Positions 23,049 through 34,173 of a stretch of 46,338 nucleotides of DNA are shown piece after piece. The position numbers were made by a program, and so were the translations under genes. Position 1 is the stretch's first letter. The number at the start of each line of letters is the position of its first letter. The DNA lies in assembly GCA_003058495.1 (NCBI GenBank), contig QBVC01000039.1:1-46338 (forward strand). Direction: 5' to 3'. The stretch is from a gamma proteobacterium symbiont of Ctena orbiculata. GTDB taxonomy: Bacteria > Pseudomonadota > Gammaproteobacteria > Chromatiales > Chromatiaceae. Below the pieces are notes generated by a model. It did not search any database. It was not told the origin of the DNA and saw only the letters and a program-made list of their open reading frames with translations.

Positions 23049-23534
23049 TCACTCCTCCCACCCGTCCGCTTCCATCTCATCGAAGCGCGCGGGATCGGCG
23101 GGGGTCGCATGCTGGATCGCCCGCGCCAGCCAGCTGCCGGGGCCCTGCCTCAGCTCATCCTGCAGGCTGGCCAGCAGACCGCTGATTGGTGCGCCCGGCG
23201 ATATCTTCACCGGCTGTATCCCCTTGGCCTTCAGCTGGTTGATGGCCGAGGCCCCCACCGCCTGGCTGTAGACGGCGATACAACCGTCAAGGGCCTCGAT
23301 CTTGGCTACCAGCTTGTCCTCGTTACCATCCATGTTGTGTCTACCGAACTCCATCGCCTCGACGAAGCAGACCTGCTCCTGGTCGAGGGCGTAGATGGCA
23401 AACGACTGGGCGGCGCCGAAGTGCTGATCCACATGTTTCATGTCACTGGTGGCGAAGGCCACCTTGAGCGCGGTCGACACCCACCGATCCTCAGTGTTGC
23501 AGCCCACCAGCTGCAGCCGTCTCGTCAGGCTCAT
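23049..23534 (-). CDS. nifX: FeMo-cofactor carrier NifX
   Basis: A 161-residue protein of the NifX/NifB-C/VnfX superfamily. Residues 24-45 ([20 protein letters not shown]) include the conserved DQHFG with the His proposed to bind the cofactor, followed by [23 protein letters not shown]. It binds and hands over NifB-co or FeMo-co precursors between NifB, NifEN and the MoFe protein. The start ATG 23534 lies inside the nifN gene (44-base overlap); the family N-terminus MS..TR.LQ supports this. It is followed by a repeat-rich gap of about 210 bases. Confidence 0.93.
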   Translation of the reverse strand: MSLTRRLQLVGCNTEDRWVSTALKVAFATSDMKHVDQHFGAAQSFAIYALDQEQVCFVEAMEFGRHNMDGNEDKLVAKIEALDGCIAVYSQAVGASAINQLKAKGIQPVKISPGAPISGLLASLQDELRQGPGSWLARAIQHATPADPARFDEMEADGWEE

Positions 23535-24912
23535 GAGCCACCTCCCGGTATTCCGGTTTCTGCGCAAGCATGGAGCGATAGGGATGGATCTCCCCCTTCT
23601 CCAGGGTCAGCATGATGTTGGCCAGGTCGAACAGGGTCTGGCGCGTGCCCCGATAACCGATCCAGGTCTTTTGATAGCCGCCCAGGGTGTCGTATTGGGG
23701 AAAGCCGGCGCGCAGGATCGGGATACCCAGGCGCCCGGCGCTCTCGACACCGTGGGAGTTGGCGATCAATAGCTCGGCGCCCTTGGCCTCGGCCAGCCTC
23801 TCCAGATCTTCCAGGTCGCCGATCTTCACCTGTTCGGATGCAGCGCGCTGCAGCACCGGCGCGTTGACCGGAGAGACCGCCGCCACCGTCTCCGCGCCCA
23901 CCCCCGCAAGCATATGGGTAAAGCCGTGCAAAAGATCGGGATCGGCGGCCAGGGCGAAGCGGCCCATGCCCAACATGAAGTGGGTATCGAGCATGGCGTC
24001 CTGCAGCTGCGCCCGCTGGCGTTCCAGCTTTGCCGGTACCGGTTCAGCGGAGATCTGATGCAGCAGATTGATGAATTGGTCGACAGCCTCGAGACCCATC
24101 AGATGGTCGAAGCGATAGTCGGGTACGCCGGTCAGCTCCCGCAGCAGATCCGCCGCCTTGTTCAGCGAGGCGCCGATCACCAGCGAGGCGGCGGCGTCAC
24201 CCAGGGTCGACAGCTCGGAGACCGGGGCGCCGCCGATGGTCAGCGGCGAGAAGTCCCCTTCACCCAGATGGCCGTCGAGGGAGTCCGACAGATCGGGAAT
24301 CACCACCGGGCGCAGACCGAAGGCCTCGACGATCTCTTTCAGCTCTTCCAGATCGCCGGGGGTCAGCGAGGAACCGACCAGGATATTGACCTGCCGGCGG
24401 CGGCGTCCGGGTCGGGTTCCGGCATCCTCCGCTGCTGGAACGACGGTCTTGATAATCGCCTCGACCGCCCTGGCGAAACCGGTTTCGAGACAGCCCGAGT
24501 AGTCGGGTGTGGAGACCGGCACCACGGGGATGGCATCGAACTCCGGATATTTTTGCCGAAACATCTTCACCGCCATCCGCACATCACTGCCCTGGGTCTC
24601 GGAGAGCCCGGTGGTGGGCACCCCCAGCAGCGAGGGTTGATTCTTCCCGGCGATGGTCTTCAGCCCCTCCACCACGCTCTCCTCGGAGCCCATTACCGTG
24701 GTCACCTGATCCATGGCCGTGGTCTGCAAGGGGATCGGCTCGCGAAAGTGGCGCACGAAGAAGACCTTGCCGAATGCGGTGCAGCCCTGGGAGCCATGGA
24801 GCATGGGGATCGCGCGATGAAAGCCGAGAAAGGCAAGGGCGGCGCCGATGGTCTGGCTCGCCTTCAACGGGCTCACGGAGAGCGCCTTGTTGCGCTTGAG
24901 GATCTCGGTCAT
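23491..24912 (-). CDS. nifN: Nitrogenase cofactor biosynthesis protein NifN
   Basis: A 473-residue NifK-like subunit of the NifEN scaffold on which the FeMo cofactor is completed. Seen: [20 protein letters not shown] (residues 39-58, with the cluster-binding Cys44), [11 protein letters not shown] and [14 protein letters not shown], all typical of NifN. The protein is full length. Its ATG overlaps the nifE stop by four bases (ATGA), so NifE and NifN are made in step, and its 3' end overlaps nifX. It acts in the cytoplasm as a NifE2N2 heterotetramer. Confidence 0.96.
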   Translation of the reverse strand: MTEILKRNKALSVSPLKASQTIGAALAFLGFHRAIPMLHGSQGCTAFGKVFFVRHFREPIPLQTTAMDQVTTVMGSEESVVEGLKTIAGKNQPSLLGVPTTGLSETQGSDVRMAVKMFRQKYPEFDAIPVVPVSTPDYSGCLETGFARAVEAIIKTVVPAAEDAGTRPGRRRRQVNILVGSSLTPGDLEELKEIVEAFGLRPVVIPDLSDSLDGHLGEGDFSPLTIGGAPVSELSTLGDAAASLVIGASLNKAADLLRELTGVPDYRFDHLMGLEAVDQFINLLHQISAEPVPAKLERQRAQLQDAMLDTHFMLGMGRFALAADPDLLHGFTHMLAGVGAETVAAVSPVNAPVLQRAASEQVKIGDLEDLERLAEAKGAELLIANSHGVESAGRLGIPILRAGFPQYDTLGGYQKTWIGYRGTRQTLFDLANIMLTLEKGEIHPYRSMLAQKPEYREVAHEPDETAAAGGLQH

Positions 24913-26327
24913 CGGCCTGCTCCCTGGGTTTGCTTGCAGCCGACCGGATTGTGACCCGTCCAGGGCGCGGGCTCCCTGACCTGTTGCCAGACCGGGCTCT
25001 CGATGGTCAATACCAGCTGGCGGGCCAGTTCGACCATGCCCGCATAGCCGGCATAACCGAATTCGCGCTCCTGGTTGATGTCGAGGAAGGGGATGCGCGC
25101 CTTGAGCGCGGTGTACATATTGCGGCCGCCTGCGATCAGCACGTCGACCCCTCGCTCCCGGACAAGGTCGATCAGGGCCCGGGGATTGCCCTCTTCCAGC
25201 ATCACCGCATCCTGGCCCATCAGTTCGCGGATCCGCGCCTTGTCCTCTTCGGTGGACTTCTTGGTGCCGGTGGCGACCACCTCCATGCCCAGATCCTGCA
25301 GCGCCGCGATCACCGACCAGGATTTCACCCCGCCGGTATAGAGCAGCACCCTTTTGCCCCGCAGTCGTTCGCGCCAGGGGCCCAGTGCCCCATCGATCTT
25401 CGCCTCTTCCCGTGCGATCAGCGCCTCGGTGCGCGCGCTGAGATCCTCGTCGTCGATCAGCCGCGCGAAATCCCGCAGCGCCTGGGAGACATCCCGTACG
25501 CCGTAAAAGCTGCCCTCGAACCAGGGGGTGCCGAAGGCATCCTGCAGCTTGCGCGCGACATTGATCATCGCCTTGGAGCAGACCATCATGTTGACCTCCG
25601 AGCGATGCATGGTCTGCACTTCACGATAGCGGGCATCCCCCGACAGGGTGCAGAGGACGCGCAGTCCCAGCTCGTCCAGCAGCGGCAGCACGTGCCAGAG
25701 CTCGCCGGCGATGTTGTATTCCCCCACCAGGGTGACGTCATGAATCCGATGACCCGATGCCTGCGCCGCACCGGGCAATGGATCCGGCTCCCTGGTGCCG
25801 CAGACATATTTCACCATCGCCTCGCCGGCGATTCGGTTGCCCAGGTTCTTGGTGCCGTAAAAGCCGGCGGCATCCACCGGCACCACCGGTGTCCCCCAGC
25901 GCGACTCGGCCGCCTTGCAGACAGCCTCCAGATCGTCACCGATCAAGGCGGGAACACAGGTGTTGTAGACAAAGACCGCGGCGGGCTGGTAGTTGTCGAT
26001 GGCCTGCTTGATGGAGTGAAAGAGACGCTTCTCGCCGCGCCCCATGATCACATCCTGCTCGGTCAGGTCGGTGGTCATGCCGATGCGAAACAGCCGCGAT
26101 CCGCTGGAGCGGGTGCCCCGGTTGTCCCAGGAACTGCCCGCGCAGGCGATCGATCCATGAACGATATGGGCCACGTCGGCGATCGGCAGCAGTGCGATCT
26201 GCGCGCCGTCGAAGGCGCACCCTCCCGCCGTGGCGCCGGGTTTAGGCTTGGCACAACCGGACTTCGACTTTTTGTTGTGGGCGCAGGCCGGTTCATCAAG
26301 CAGGGCGGCGATATCTTTCTGTTTCAT
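24909..26327 (-). CDS. nifE: Nitrogenase cofactor biosynthesis protein NifE
   Basis: A 472-residue NifD-like subunit of NifEN. Near the N-terminus a CAFDG motif (about residues 37-41) and [18 protein letters not shown] (about 58-75) supply cluster-binding cysteines; [13 protein letters not shown] and [15 protein letters not shown] follow as in the family. The usual NifE N-terminal Cys-rich segment is present ([17 protein letters not shown]). It begins 28 bases downstream of the expected start of a sigma-54 transcript. It is the first gene of a leftward operon that probably runs to 19525. Confidence 0.96.
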   Translation of the reverse strand: MKQKDIAALLDEPACAHNKKSKSGCAKPKPGATAGGCAFDGAQIALLPIADVAHIVHGSIACAGSSWDNRGTRSSGSRLFRIGMTTDLTEQDVIMGRGEKRLFHSIKQAIDNYQPAAVFVYNTCVPALIGDDLEAVCKAAESRWGTPVVPVDAAGFYGTKNLGNRIAGEAMVKYVCGTREPDPLPGAAQASGHRIHDVTLVGEYNIAGELWHVLPLLDELGLRVLCTLSGDARYREVQTMHRSEVNMMVCSKAMINVARKLQDAFGTPWFEGSFYGVRDVSQALRDFARLIDDEDLSARTEALIAREEAKIDGALGPWRERLRGKRVLLYTGGVKSWSVIAALQDLGMEVVATGTKKSTEEDKARIRELMGQDAVMLEEGNPRALIDLVRERGVDVLIAGGRNMYTALKARIPFLDINQEREFGYAGYAGMVELARQLVLTIESPVWQQVREPAPWTGHNPVGCKQTQGAGR

Positions 26328-26366
26328 GGCATGGCAATCACTTCAATAGACTGATGCATGTACCTA

Positions 26367-26382
26367 TGCAATCGATATGCCA
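26367..26382 (-). promoter_or_regulatory. Sigma-54 (-24/-12) promoter of the nifENX operon
   Basis: On the minus strand TGGCAT-N5-TTGCA matches the consensus with only the last base of the -24 box changed, and GG and GC are ten bases apart. Predicted transcription start is near 26355, 28 bases before the nifE start codon. A NifA site follows upstream at 26427-26442. Confidence 0.9.
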
Positions 26383-26426
26383 CCACATACCCTTTTGTTT
26401 TTATTGATTATTTGCTGTCAGACCCT

Positions 26427-26442
26427 TGTAGCAAACACGACA
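26427..26442. promoter_or_regulatory. NifA upstream activator sequence of nifE
   Basis: TGT (26427-26429), ten bases, ACA (26440-26442). It lies about 80 bases upstream of the predicted transcription start, the usual NifA distance, and only five bases from the stop codon of the next gene upstream. Confidence 0.85.
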
Positions 26443-26446
26443 AACC

Positions 26447-27007
26447 CTACACCGCACCCCAACCCTCGCGCACCTCGTCGGTGGCCAGACCGTAGAGTTC
26501 ATCGAGGCCTATTTGCGGGTATTTCGGTGTATAGGCTTTCAATTCGTCGTAGAGGGTGAGGATCTTGTCCGCCGCCGACTGACCTTTGAAATCGCTCTTT
26601 TCCAGGCCCAGCTCGTCGATTACCTCATTCCAGGGTACACCCTGAAGAAGGGGAATCAGGATAAACCCGATACCATCCGCTTCGACGACCACAGAGCGTT
26701 CCAGATTGACGACGTATATCAAGGCCTTCATCTCCGGCGAGAAGTCGGCCTTGTACTTGTCAAGTAATGTCGCGAATGAATCGAGTTTATCGATAGCACC
26801 CAGTAGCAGTTTTATCTTTTCGTCCGCCAACAGCGCGGCACCGCGCAACACCTCTAGCGGTGGCTTCGCATGACCCTTTACGTCAGCCACCTCACCTTCG
26901 ACCAACACCAACTCACCGCGATAACCATCCATACCTTCTTGACTGCTGCGCTCCAGGAAATTGGTATTGAAGAGCAGATGCTTCTCTTTGTATTGTTCCA
27001 ACAACAT
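26447..27007 (-). CDS. Unknown protein upstream of nifE
   Basis: A 186-residue acidic cytoplasmic protein. I do not recognise it. The N-terminal part has EGMDGYRGELVLVEGEVADV, followed by a helix-rich centre (LLADEKIKLLLGAIDKLDSFATLLDKYKADF) given here as residues 61-91, and a C-terminal region with DELYGLATDEVREGWG. The segment NLERSVVVEADGIGFILIPLLQGVPW includes a hydrophobic stretch but no clear membrane helix. The NifA site of nifE starts right after its stop. Base composition looks closer to the glycogen island than to nif. The 27008-27250 gap upstream shows no gene. Confidence 0.65.
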   Translation of the reverse strand: MLLEQYKEKHLLFNTNFLERSSQEGMDGYRGELVLVEGEVADVKGHAKPPLEVLRGAALLADEKIKLLLGAIDKLDSFATLLDKYKADFSPEMKALIYVVNLERSVVVEADGIGFILIPLLQGVPWNEVIDELGLEKSDFKGQSAADKILTLYDELKAYTPKYPQIGLDELYGLATDEVREGWGAV

Positions 27008-27250
27008 GACGACCTCGACCTAGGGATAAAATTTCACACCATCGAGGCAATTCTCGTACCAATGCCTATTGTTCTTTTTTAGTACCGGGTTTTCAGTGAG
27101 TTATATTGGCTGCAGTAACAGCAATCCGGGATATTGTCCGCTATCAGACATCGAGGCTCGTCGTGTTGCCGACATCCTACCAGGGCATTGCTGATGATCT
27201 GTGAAAAGACCTTTGCTTGCCGCTGCAGCAAAAGCGAATTTGTCGGTTGC

Positions 27251-29023
27251 TTACGGCAGTAAAGTGGCTGGCGCCAACATGGCACAGGTACCCGGTTGCA
27301 GGTGATAGTGGTGGTTGGCATTTGGAGCAACCCCAAAGCCGGGCGGATTCACCTTGAACCGAAGACCATCCACGATCACTCTCCAATCACCTTCAGGGAG
27401 TTGAAAATTGACACCGCTATGGCTGCCATTAAGCAATATAATCAGCGAGTGTCTGGCCCTGCGCCAAAGCTGGTATCTTCGTGGCGGTCGAATGATATAG
27501 GCTATGGCGTTGACATTGTCATGGTGCGGATAACCTGTGGGATAGATCCAGTCTATGTCCCACCAGCCGCTCTTTTGGTCATTTGCTTTCAGATGACCCT
27601 TATACTGAAAATGTTTCAGTTGTTTGCGCAGGGCCACGAGGCGTCCAACCGCTTCAACAAGATCGCGATGCTGAGTTGAACTATCCCAGTCAAGCTGATT
27701 TAGATCGGGACGGTCGTAACTATTGTCATGTCCGTGTTTTGTATAGAGCATTTCACTGCCCTCGCCCAGCATGGGAATGCCCTGAGAGGTCAACACAAGG
27801 AAAATGGAAAGAAAAACCCTGTGTTTGTTACCTCCAACCAGATCGGCCAGTGTCCGCCCATCGTGACAGGATATGTAGTTGATGCTTTGTTGTGGCCTCA
27901 GCGCCCATCCTCCATCCTTGACGTGGCTGCCGACAATCGATCTCATCAGTCGATCCCTGTTTTGGTAGTCACCGTAGCCTTGAGCGAATATTCTTGCGGA
28001 CTCACGAAAATCATCGTTCCAAATTGCCCAGCGGGTATGAGCGAATCCGTCGCTCATATCCTGTTTTCCCCACTGATTACCACTCAATGCCCATGGTTCT
28101 GCAATGAGATAAACTCTCTTTGGCAGGCGTTTATCAATTTCGAGCATGGTTCTTTTGTCATGCAAGGCACCAAGATCAAACCTAAACCCATCGAATCCGT
28201 ACTGTTTGACCAAGTTCAGCAGGGTATCAATCATAACCTTGCGAATATGGCTGTTTTCCGTTTTGACGGTGGCCCCACATCCCGATCCGTGGCAGAAACC
28301 GCCATCATCCAGCTTACGATAAACGACATTCTCGCCCCATGCCTTCACCCAAAGTTCAGCGCCATGGTTGAAAACCACGTCAAGAATTACAGGAATGCCT
28401 CTGCCATGAAGGGCATCGATCGTCTTCATTACTTCCATGTTGGCGTTCTCTTTGTCGACGGCGAGGTCGTCACGCATCGCACTGTATAAAACAGAATAAT
28501 ATCCCCAATCCCCCCCCAGTTTTCTATCGCTGTAGTGGAGCGGAAGAAATTCAACCGCAACGTCCAAATGTTGAAGATGATCAAGAACATGGTCAGCTGC
28601 AGCTCCAAGATAAGTGCCGCGGTATATCTCTTTGGTTACCGCCGCGCTTGGATGCCGACTGAGTGCCGGCAGGTGGGATTCATAGATGACGATTTTGTCT
28701 ATGGGAGGCGCACTGAACCGATTGTTCTTGTGCTGAAAATACAGCTGCTGAAAGAATGACCTGTACTCCCCGCCGACAATGGCCAATCGTGTCGCCATTG
28801 GATCCACAACCTTGCGCACGCTTCGTCCCACGCGCACCCGGTAATGATAGGAAAGATTGTGCAATTGTTGCCCGGGTATATCTGGCGTCACCGCCCAAGC
28901 GCCACGAGCGTTCCGCTTCATGGACCAGCTTTTGTCGAAGTCATCTATGACGAGAGTGACTTCTTCTGCATCGGGACAATAAATAGAGAATTTGTTTTTC
29001 TTGTACCTGAACGACCGATCCAT
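27251..29023 (-). CDS. GH13 glycogen debranching-type enzyme (GlgX/isoamylase/pullulanase-like)
   Basis: A 590-residue alpha-amylase-superfamily enzyme. An N-terminal beta-sandwich (CBM48/E-set, residues 1-95) precedes the TIM barrel. Conserved regions: VILDVVFNHG (region I), GFRFDLGA (region II, nucleophile Asp), LIAEPW (region III, acid/base Glu) and ISCHDGRT (region IV, transition-state Asp). This pattern is closest to enzymes that hydrolyse alpha-1,6 branches of glycogen. It is shorter than typical GlgX (about 650-700). It diverges from glgB, xfp, glgP and ackA, suggesting it supplies linear chains to the phosphorylase. No signal peptide is visible. Confidence 0.82.
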   Translation of the reverse strand: MDRSFRYKKNKFSIYCPDAEEVTLVIDDFDKSWSMKRNARGAWAVTPDIPGQQLHNLSYHYRVRVGRSVRKVVDPMATRLAIVGGEYRSFFQQLYFQHKNNRFSAPPIDKIVIYESHLPALSRHPSAAVTKEIYRGTYLGAAADHVLDHLQHLDVAVEFLPLHYSDRKLGGDWGYYSVLYSAMRDDLAVDKENANMEVMKTIDALHGRGIPVILDVVFNHGAELWVKAWGENVVYRKLDDGGFCHGSGCGATVKTENSHIRKVMIDTLLNLVKQYGFDGFRFDLGALHDKRTMLEIDKRLPKRVYLIAEPWALSGNQWGKQDMSDGFAHTRWAIWNDDFRESARIFAQGYGDYQNRDRLMRSIVGSHVKDGGWALRPQQSINYISCHDGRTLADLVGGNKHRVFLSIFLVLTSQGIPMLGEGSEMLYTKHGHDNSYDRPDLNQLDWDSSTQHRDLVEAVGRLVALRKQLKHFQYKGHLKANDQKSGWWDIDWIYPTGYPHHDNVNAIAYIIRPPRRYQLWRRARHSLIILLNGSHSGVNFQLPEGDWRVIVDGLRFKVNPPGFGVAPNANHHYHLQPGTCAMLAPATLLP

Positions 29024-29340
29024 TTGAATAACTCACCGCAGATTATTCACTTACTCGTATGACAAAAAGTTATTCCTAGCATATAAATCAGGGGACGTTT
29101 TCATCAGCTGAAATATAGATAATCATAAAAAATGGCTGGCTTCAATTTCTTTGCACCCACCATGTTAACTGCCTTGCATGCCGGTAATAAATGTATATAA
29201 CTTCACCAGGCACGGGAACCCCAAATACCATATTGTAAAGCCACTGAAACTCTACATAAGAGGTACAAAGGCATTGAGCATGAGGGCCTGCCTGCAAACT
29301 TCCCGGCAAACCGTGCCGCCGGTAACGTTCCTGTAACAAT
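29024..29340. promoter_or_regulatory. Divergent regulatory region between the debranching enzyme and glgB
   Basis: This 317-base A/T-rich gap must hold promoters for both directions. Toward glgB, TTGCAT (29174-29179) and TATAAC (29196-29201) with 16 bases between form a plausible sigma-70 promoter. I searched both strands for a sigma-54 promoter with correct spacing and for TGT-N10-ACA and found none, so NifA control is not supported. Confidence 0.4.
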
Positions 29341-31590
29341 ATGTATGCTAAATTCAGCCTTATTATGACTACGGATTACATGCTTGACGCTACTCAAAGC
29401 ACGAGGACTTCGTCTTTACTTGACCCTGATCTGCTCCGTATCCAGGAAGCCCGTCACCACGATCCTTTCAGCGTGCTCGGTCGCCACCGGATTGACACAG
29501 AGACAGTCATTCGTGTATTCAACCCGCAGGCCGATGAAGTCATCCTGGCTGACAACGGCGCAACCTTCCAACGCGTCCCTGAAAGTGATTTTTTCGAGTG
29601 GCGAGGCGATGGCGATCCACTACCCGAGCATTACCGTCTGATATGGCGCGATCGCACCAACAGGGAGCACATAAGCCACGATCCCTATAACTTCGGGATG
29701 CAACTCTCAGACTTTGATCTGCATCTCTTCAACGAGGGCCGTCATCGTCATGCCTATAGATTCCTTGGCGCCCACGATCATCAAGTCGGCGGTATATCGG
29801 GTATTCTGTTCGCGGTTTGGGCGCCAAATGCTGAACGCGTCAGCGTCGTCGGAGAGTTCAATCAATGGGATGGTCGACGTCATCCGTTTCGGGTCCATGG
29901 CGGTGGGGTCTGGGAGCTCTATATCCCCGACCTGGAATCGAACCACCAGTATAAATTCGAAATCCGCAGCCGCCATACCGGCAGCATACAGCTAAAAGCC
30001 GATCCCTATGGAAAACTGCATGAATTGCGCCCCAACACCGCATCGATAATCCCCAAGCGAAATAACTACGAGTGGAAGGATCAAAGCTGGATTAATCAGC
30101 GGTCCGAATCTGTATGGCAGAGCAGTCCAATATGCATTTACGAGGTACATTTAAACTCCTGGCGGCGAGACATGGAGGGAGAATTCCTCAACTACCGGGA
30201 GATCGCTCACCAACTGGTCGATTACGTATTGGAGATGGGATTCACCCATATCGAACTGCTGCCTATCACAGAGCATCCTTTCGATCTCTCCTGGGGATAT
30301 CAGGCGACAGGCTATTTTTCCCCAACCAGCCGCTTTGGCAGTCCCGATGATTTCCGCTACTTTGTCGATCACTGTCACCGTAATGGCATCGGCGTGTTGC
30401 TGGATTGGGTACCGGCCCACTTTCCGAAAGATGCCCATGGACTGGCGCGTTTTGACGGCACACCGCTGTATGAGCATGAGGATCCACGCTTAGGTGAGCA
30501 CCTGGACTGGTCGACTTTGATCTATAACTTCGGACGCAACGAAGTCAAGTCCTTTCTGATTTCCAGTGCAATATATTGGCTGCAGGAGATGCATATCGAT
30601 GGACTTCGGGTTGATGCCGTCGCCTCGATGCTCTATCTGGACTACTCCCGTAACGAACATGAGTGGATACCGAATCAATATGGCGGCCGCGAAAACCTTG
30701 AAGCGATAGATTTCATTCGTGAACTCAATATCGCAGTTCATGAAGAGTGTCCAGGGATCCTTATGATCGCAGAAGAATCCACCTCCTGGCCCCAGGTAAG
30801 CCGCCCTACATACCTGGGTGGCTTGGGATTCGACTTGAAGTGGAATATGGGATGGATGAATGACACGCTGGCATATTTCGAGCATGATCCCATTCATCGC
30901 AAATACCATCACGACATGCTCACCTTCAGCATGCTGTATGCCTTTTCGGAAAATTTCCTGCTCCCCTTTTCACACGACGAGGTGGTGCATGGCAAGCAAT
31001 CCATGTTGAACAAGATGCCGGGTGAGGAGTCGGATCGGCATGCAAATCTGCGCACACTCTATACCTATCAGTTTACCCATCCCGGTAAAAAGCTAATGTT
31101 CATGGGCACGGAGTTCGGCCAGGGGACCGAATGGAACAGTGCCGGCCTGCTCGACTGGTACGTGCTGGATTATCCGCTGCATCAGGGAATGAAATTGCTG
31201 GTCAAGGATTTGTGCAACCTCTATCGCACAACCCCCGCGCTCCATCGCTACGACTTCGACTGGCAGGGTTTTGAGTGGATCGACTGCCATGACTCAGAAC
31301 AATCGGTCCTCAGTTTCCTCCGCAAGGGGGATGACGATGAACTGGTCGTGGTTTTACTCAACATGACCCCCGTAGCCAGGGAGGAGTACAGAATCGGCCT
31401 GCCGCTCGAGGGAATATACAGGGAAATCATCAACTCCGATTCCGAATACTACGGCGGCAGTAATCTGGGAAATGGAGAAGCGCCACTGGTAACCGAACCG
31501 GTGCCCTGGATGAATCGTCCACACTCTTTTTGCCTGATCCTGCCGCCGCTGTCGGCCATCGTCCTACAATACGAGGGCAAGGACGGGTAG
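29341..31590 (+). CDS. glgB: 1,4-alpha-glucan branching enzyme
   Basis: A protein of up to 749 residues that introduces alpha-1,6 branches into glycogen. An N1 domain (DPFSVLGRH, about residue 40) and a CBM48 domain ([20 protein letters not shown], about 160-180) precede the GH13 barrel. The barrel shows [10 protein letters not shown] (region I), [12 protein letters not shown] (region II, nucleophile Asp), IAEEST (region III, Glu) and [11 protein letters not shown] (region IV). The start is uncertain: ATG 29341, 29365 or 29380. It is followed after 182 bases by phosphoketolase. A synthesis enzyme is thus grouped with degradative genes; glgA and glgC are not in the window. Confidence 0.95.
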   Translation: MYAKFSLIMTTDYMLDATQSTRTSSLLDPDLLRIQEARHHDPFSVLGRHRIDTETVIRVFNPQADEVILADNGATFQRVPESDFFEWRGDGDPLPEHYRLIWRDRTNREHISHDPYNFGMQLSDFDLHLFNEGRHRHAYRFLGAHDHQVGGISGILFAVWAPNAERVSVVGEFNQWDGRRHPFRVHGGGVWELYIPDLESNHQYKFEIRSRHTGSIQLKADPYGKLHELRPNTASIIPKRNNYEWKDQSWINQRSESVWQSSPICIYEVHLNSWRRDMEGEFLNYREIAHQLVDYVLEMGFTHIELLPITEHPFDLSWGYQATGYFSPTSRFGSPDDFRYFVDHCHRNGIGVLLDWVPAHFPKDAHGLARFDGTPLYEHEDPRLGEHLDWSTLIYNFGRNEVKSFLISSAIYWLQEMHIDGLRVDAVASMLYLDYSRNEHEWIPNQYGGRENLEAIDFIRELNIAVHEECPGILMIAEESTSWPQVSRPTYLGGLGFDLKWNMGWMNDTLAYFEHDPIHRKYHHDMLTFSMLYAFSENFLLPFSHDEVVHGKQSMLNKMPGEESDRHANLRTLYTYQFTHPGKKLMFMGTEFGQGTEWNSAGLLDWYVLDYPLHQGMKLLVKDLCNLYRTTPALHRYDFDWQGFEWIDCHDSEQSVLSFLRKGDDDELVVVLLNMTPVAREEYRIGLPLEGIYREIINSDSEYYGGSNLGNGEAPLVTEPVPWMNRPHSFCLILPPLSAIVLQYEGKDG

Positions 31591-31772
31591 CAGATGTAAC
31601 TCAGTCCGAGTCAGTGACAAAAGCATCGGCGACTTCATTTGTCACGCCCCCAAAATTATCGCATATCCGAATTCTCTGAATTACTAAATCACCCCATCGT
31701 CTTATCCTGGAAATTATCCGGTCACCTTTTTCAGGTAGGTTTAGCTTGACCTAATCCTCTTGGGAGTTGACT

Positions 31773-34154
31773 ATGGACGCCCCCACCTCCTCACCCCTCG
31801 CGACCGACAAAGAACTGCTCGAACAGATCGATGCCTACTGGAGGGCATGCAACTACCTGGCTGCGGGTATGATCTATCTGCAGGACAATCCTCTCCTGCG
31901 TGAGCCGCTCAAGCCTGAACACATCAAAAAGCGGCTTCTCGGGCACTGGGGGGCCAGCCCTGGCCTGGCGTTTATGTACGTTCACCTCAACCGCTTGATC
32001 ACCCGGTACGGCATCGATGCGATTTTTCTCGCCGGTCCCGGACACGGTGCACCCGGCGTGTTGGCGCCGGTCTACCTGGAAGGTACCTATTCAGAGATCT
32101 ACCCGGACAAGAGCGAAGACCTTGAAGGGATGAGAAGATTTTTCAAACAGTTCTCGTTCCCGGGTGGTATTGGCAGCCATTGCACACCCGAAACCCCCGG
32201 CTCTATTCATGAAGGCGGAGAACTCGGGTACTCGATTTCCCACGCATTTGGCGCGGCCTTCGACAATCCTGAACTGATAGTCGCTGTTGCTGTCGGTGAC
32301 GGCGAGGCTGAAACCGGGCCCTTGGCGACGGCCTGGCACTCGAACAAATTCCTCAATCCCTCCCGTGACGGCGCAGTGTTGCCGATCCTTCACTTGAATG
32401 GTTATAAAATAAACAATCCAACAATTCTTTCTCGTATAACAAACACGGAGTTGAACCATCTGTTTCTCGGTTATGGATGGACACCGCATTTCGTAGAGGG
32501 CGATGATCCTGAGCTAATGCACAAGCAGATGGCCGAGACGCTCGATAAGTGCCTCGAAGAGATTCGTACAATCCAGCAATCAGCACGCGAGGGCGGTCAG
32601 ATTACCCGGGGACATTGGCCGATGATCGTACTGCGCTCGCCAAAAGGGTGGACGGGTCCGCAAGAGGTCGACGGGCATAAGATCGAAGGATTTTGGCGCA
32701 GTCACCAGGTGCCGTTGTCAGGCATGCATGACGATGCATCCCACCTTGAACAGCTCGAGTCATGGTTACGCAGCTACCGCCCGGAGGAGCTTTTCGACCA
32801 AAACGGAGGATTAATCCCTGAGTTGAAGGCCATGGCACCCAAAGGCACCAAGCGCATGAGCGCCAACCCGCATGCAAACGGCGGTCTGCTGCGTCGCCAA
32901 CTGCGGATGCCCGACTTCAAGCAATACTCCCAGGCAGTGGAGAAGCCCGCAACGACCTCGGCAATGAACACCTTGCCTCTGGGGGAGTTACTGCGCGACG
33001 TGATGGCCAACAATATAGAGAATTTCAGGGTATTCGGCCCAGACGAAAACTCATCAAACAAATTACATCCCATTTATGAAGTCAGCAAGAAACTCTGGCT
33101 CGCCGACTATCTGCCAGAGGACGATGACGGCGGAGAACTTTCAACGGATGGCCGGGTTATGGAGATGCTGTCCGAGCACACCCTGGAAGGGTGGTACGAA
33201 GGTTACGTTTTATCAGGCCGTCACGGTTTTTTCGCAACTTACGAGGCATTCGCCCACGTCATTGACTCCATGTACAACCAACATGCCAAATGGCTCGCGA
33301 TCTGCGAGGAGATACCCTGGCGCGCTCCCATATCGTCGATCAATCTGCTGATCACCTCCACGGTCTGGCGCCAGGACCACAATGGATTTACCCATCAGGA
33401 CCCCGGATTCATCGATGTCGTGGTCAACAAGAATCCCGAGGTGACAAGAATCTACCTGCCACCTGATGTCAACACACTGCTTTCAACCGCGAATCACTGT
33501 TTGCGAAGCCATGACGACATCAACGTCATTGTCTGCGACAAACAGATGCACCTGCAATATCTTGACATGAACGCGGCGATCAAACACTGCACCAAGGGCC
33601 TGGGCATCTGGGATTGGGCGAGCAACGATCATGGAAGTGAACCCGATGTCGTACTCGCCGGTTGCGGCGACATACCGACGAAAGAGGCATTGGCGGCCAA
33701 CGCGCTGTTACGGGAACACTTCCAGGAGTTGAAAATACGTTTTATCAACGTCGTCGATCTGTTTCGCATGACGCCGGACAGCGAACATCCTCATGGCTTG
33801 TCTGACCGGGATTTCGACTCGCTCTTTACCAAGAACAAACCTGTTATCTTCAACTTCCATGGCTACCCCTGGCTGATCCACCGCCTCGCATATCGCAGAA
33901 CCAACCACAGGAATCTTCACGTCCGGGGTTACAAGGAGAAGGGCAACATCAATACACCGCTGGAACTGGCGATCAGCAACGAGATAGATCGATTCAGCAT
34001 TGCCATCGATGTCATCGATCGTGTCCCCCATCTGCAGATCACAGGCGCTCATGTCAAAGAGAAATTGCGGGAGATGCAGATCGAGTGCCGTGAATATGCC
34101 TACGAGCACGGCGTCGACAAGCCTGACATTCAGGATTGGATTTGGCCTTACTGA
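31773..34154 (+). CDS. xfp: Xylulose-5-phosphate/fructose-6-phosphate phosphoketolase
   Basis: A 793-residue thiamine-diphosphate enzyme that splits xylulose 5-phosphate (and usually fructose 6-phosphate) with phosphate into acetyl phosphate and glyceraldehyde 3-phosphate or erythrose 4-phosphate. Seen: GPGHGAP (about 92-98), [24 protein letters not shown] region (about 130-155), the ThDP motif GDGEAETGP...[11 protein letters not shown] (about 183-215), and [17 protein letters not shown]. Full length. ATG 31773 is supported by GGGAG six bases upstream; the TTG at 31767 is not needed. It is followed after 19 bases by glgP and then ackA, which can use its product for ATP formation. Confidence 0.95.
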   Translation: MDAPTSSPLATDKELLEQIDAYWRACNYLAAGMIYLQDNPLLREPLKPEHIKKRLLGHWGASPGLAFMYVHLNRLITRYGIDAIFLAGPGHGAPGVLAPVYLEGTYSEIYPDKSEDLEGMRRFFKQFSFPGGIGSHCTPETPGSIHEGGELGYSISHAFGAAFDNPELIVAVAVGDGEAETGPLATAWHSNKFLNPSRDGAVLPILHLNGYKINNPTILSRITNTELNHLFLGYGWTPHFVEGDDPELMHKQMAETLDKCLEEIRTIQQSAREGGQITRGHWPMIVLRSPKGWTGPQEVDGHKIEGFWRSHQVPLSGMHDDASHLEQLESWLRSYRPEELFDQNGGLIPELKAMAPKGTKRMSANPHANGGLLRRQLRMPDFKQYSQAVEKPATTSAMNTLPLGELLRDVMANNIENFRVFGPDENSSNKLHPIYEVSKKLWLADYLPEDDDGGELSTDGRVMEMLSEHTLEGWYEGYVLSGRHGFFATYEAFAHVIDSMYNQHAKWLAICEEIPWRAPISSINLLITSTVWRQDHNGFTHQDPGFIDVVVNKNPEVTRIYLPPDVNTLLSTANHCLRSHDDINVIVCDKQMHLQYLDMNAAIKHCTKGLGIWDWASNDHGSEPDVVLAGCGDIPTKEALAANALLREHFQELKIRFINVVDLFRMTPDSEHPHGLSDRDFDSLFTKNKPVIFNFHGYPWLIHRLAYRRTNHRNLHVRGYKEKGNINTPLELAISNEIDRFSIAIDVIDRVPHLQITGAHVKEKLREMQIECREYAYEHGVDKPDIQDWIWPY

Positions 34155-34173
34155 ACAATAGAGGCGAACGGAA

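Noticed and set aside
24930-26354. 474-codon frame antisense to nifE
   Set aside because: A shadow of nifE; no protein family features.
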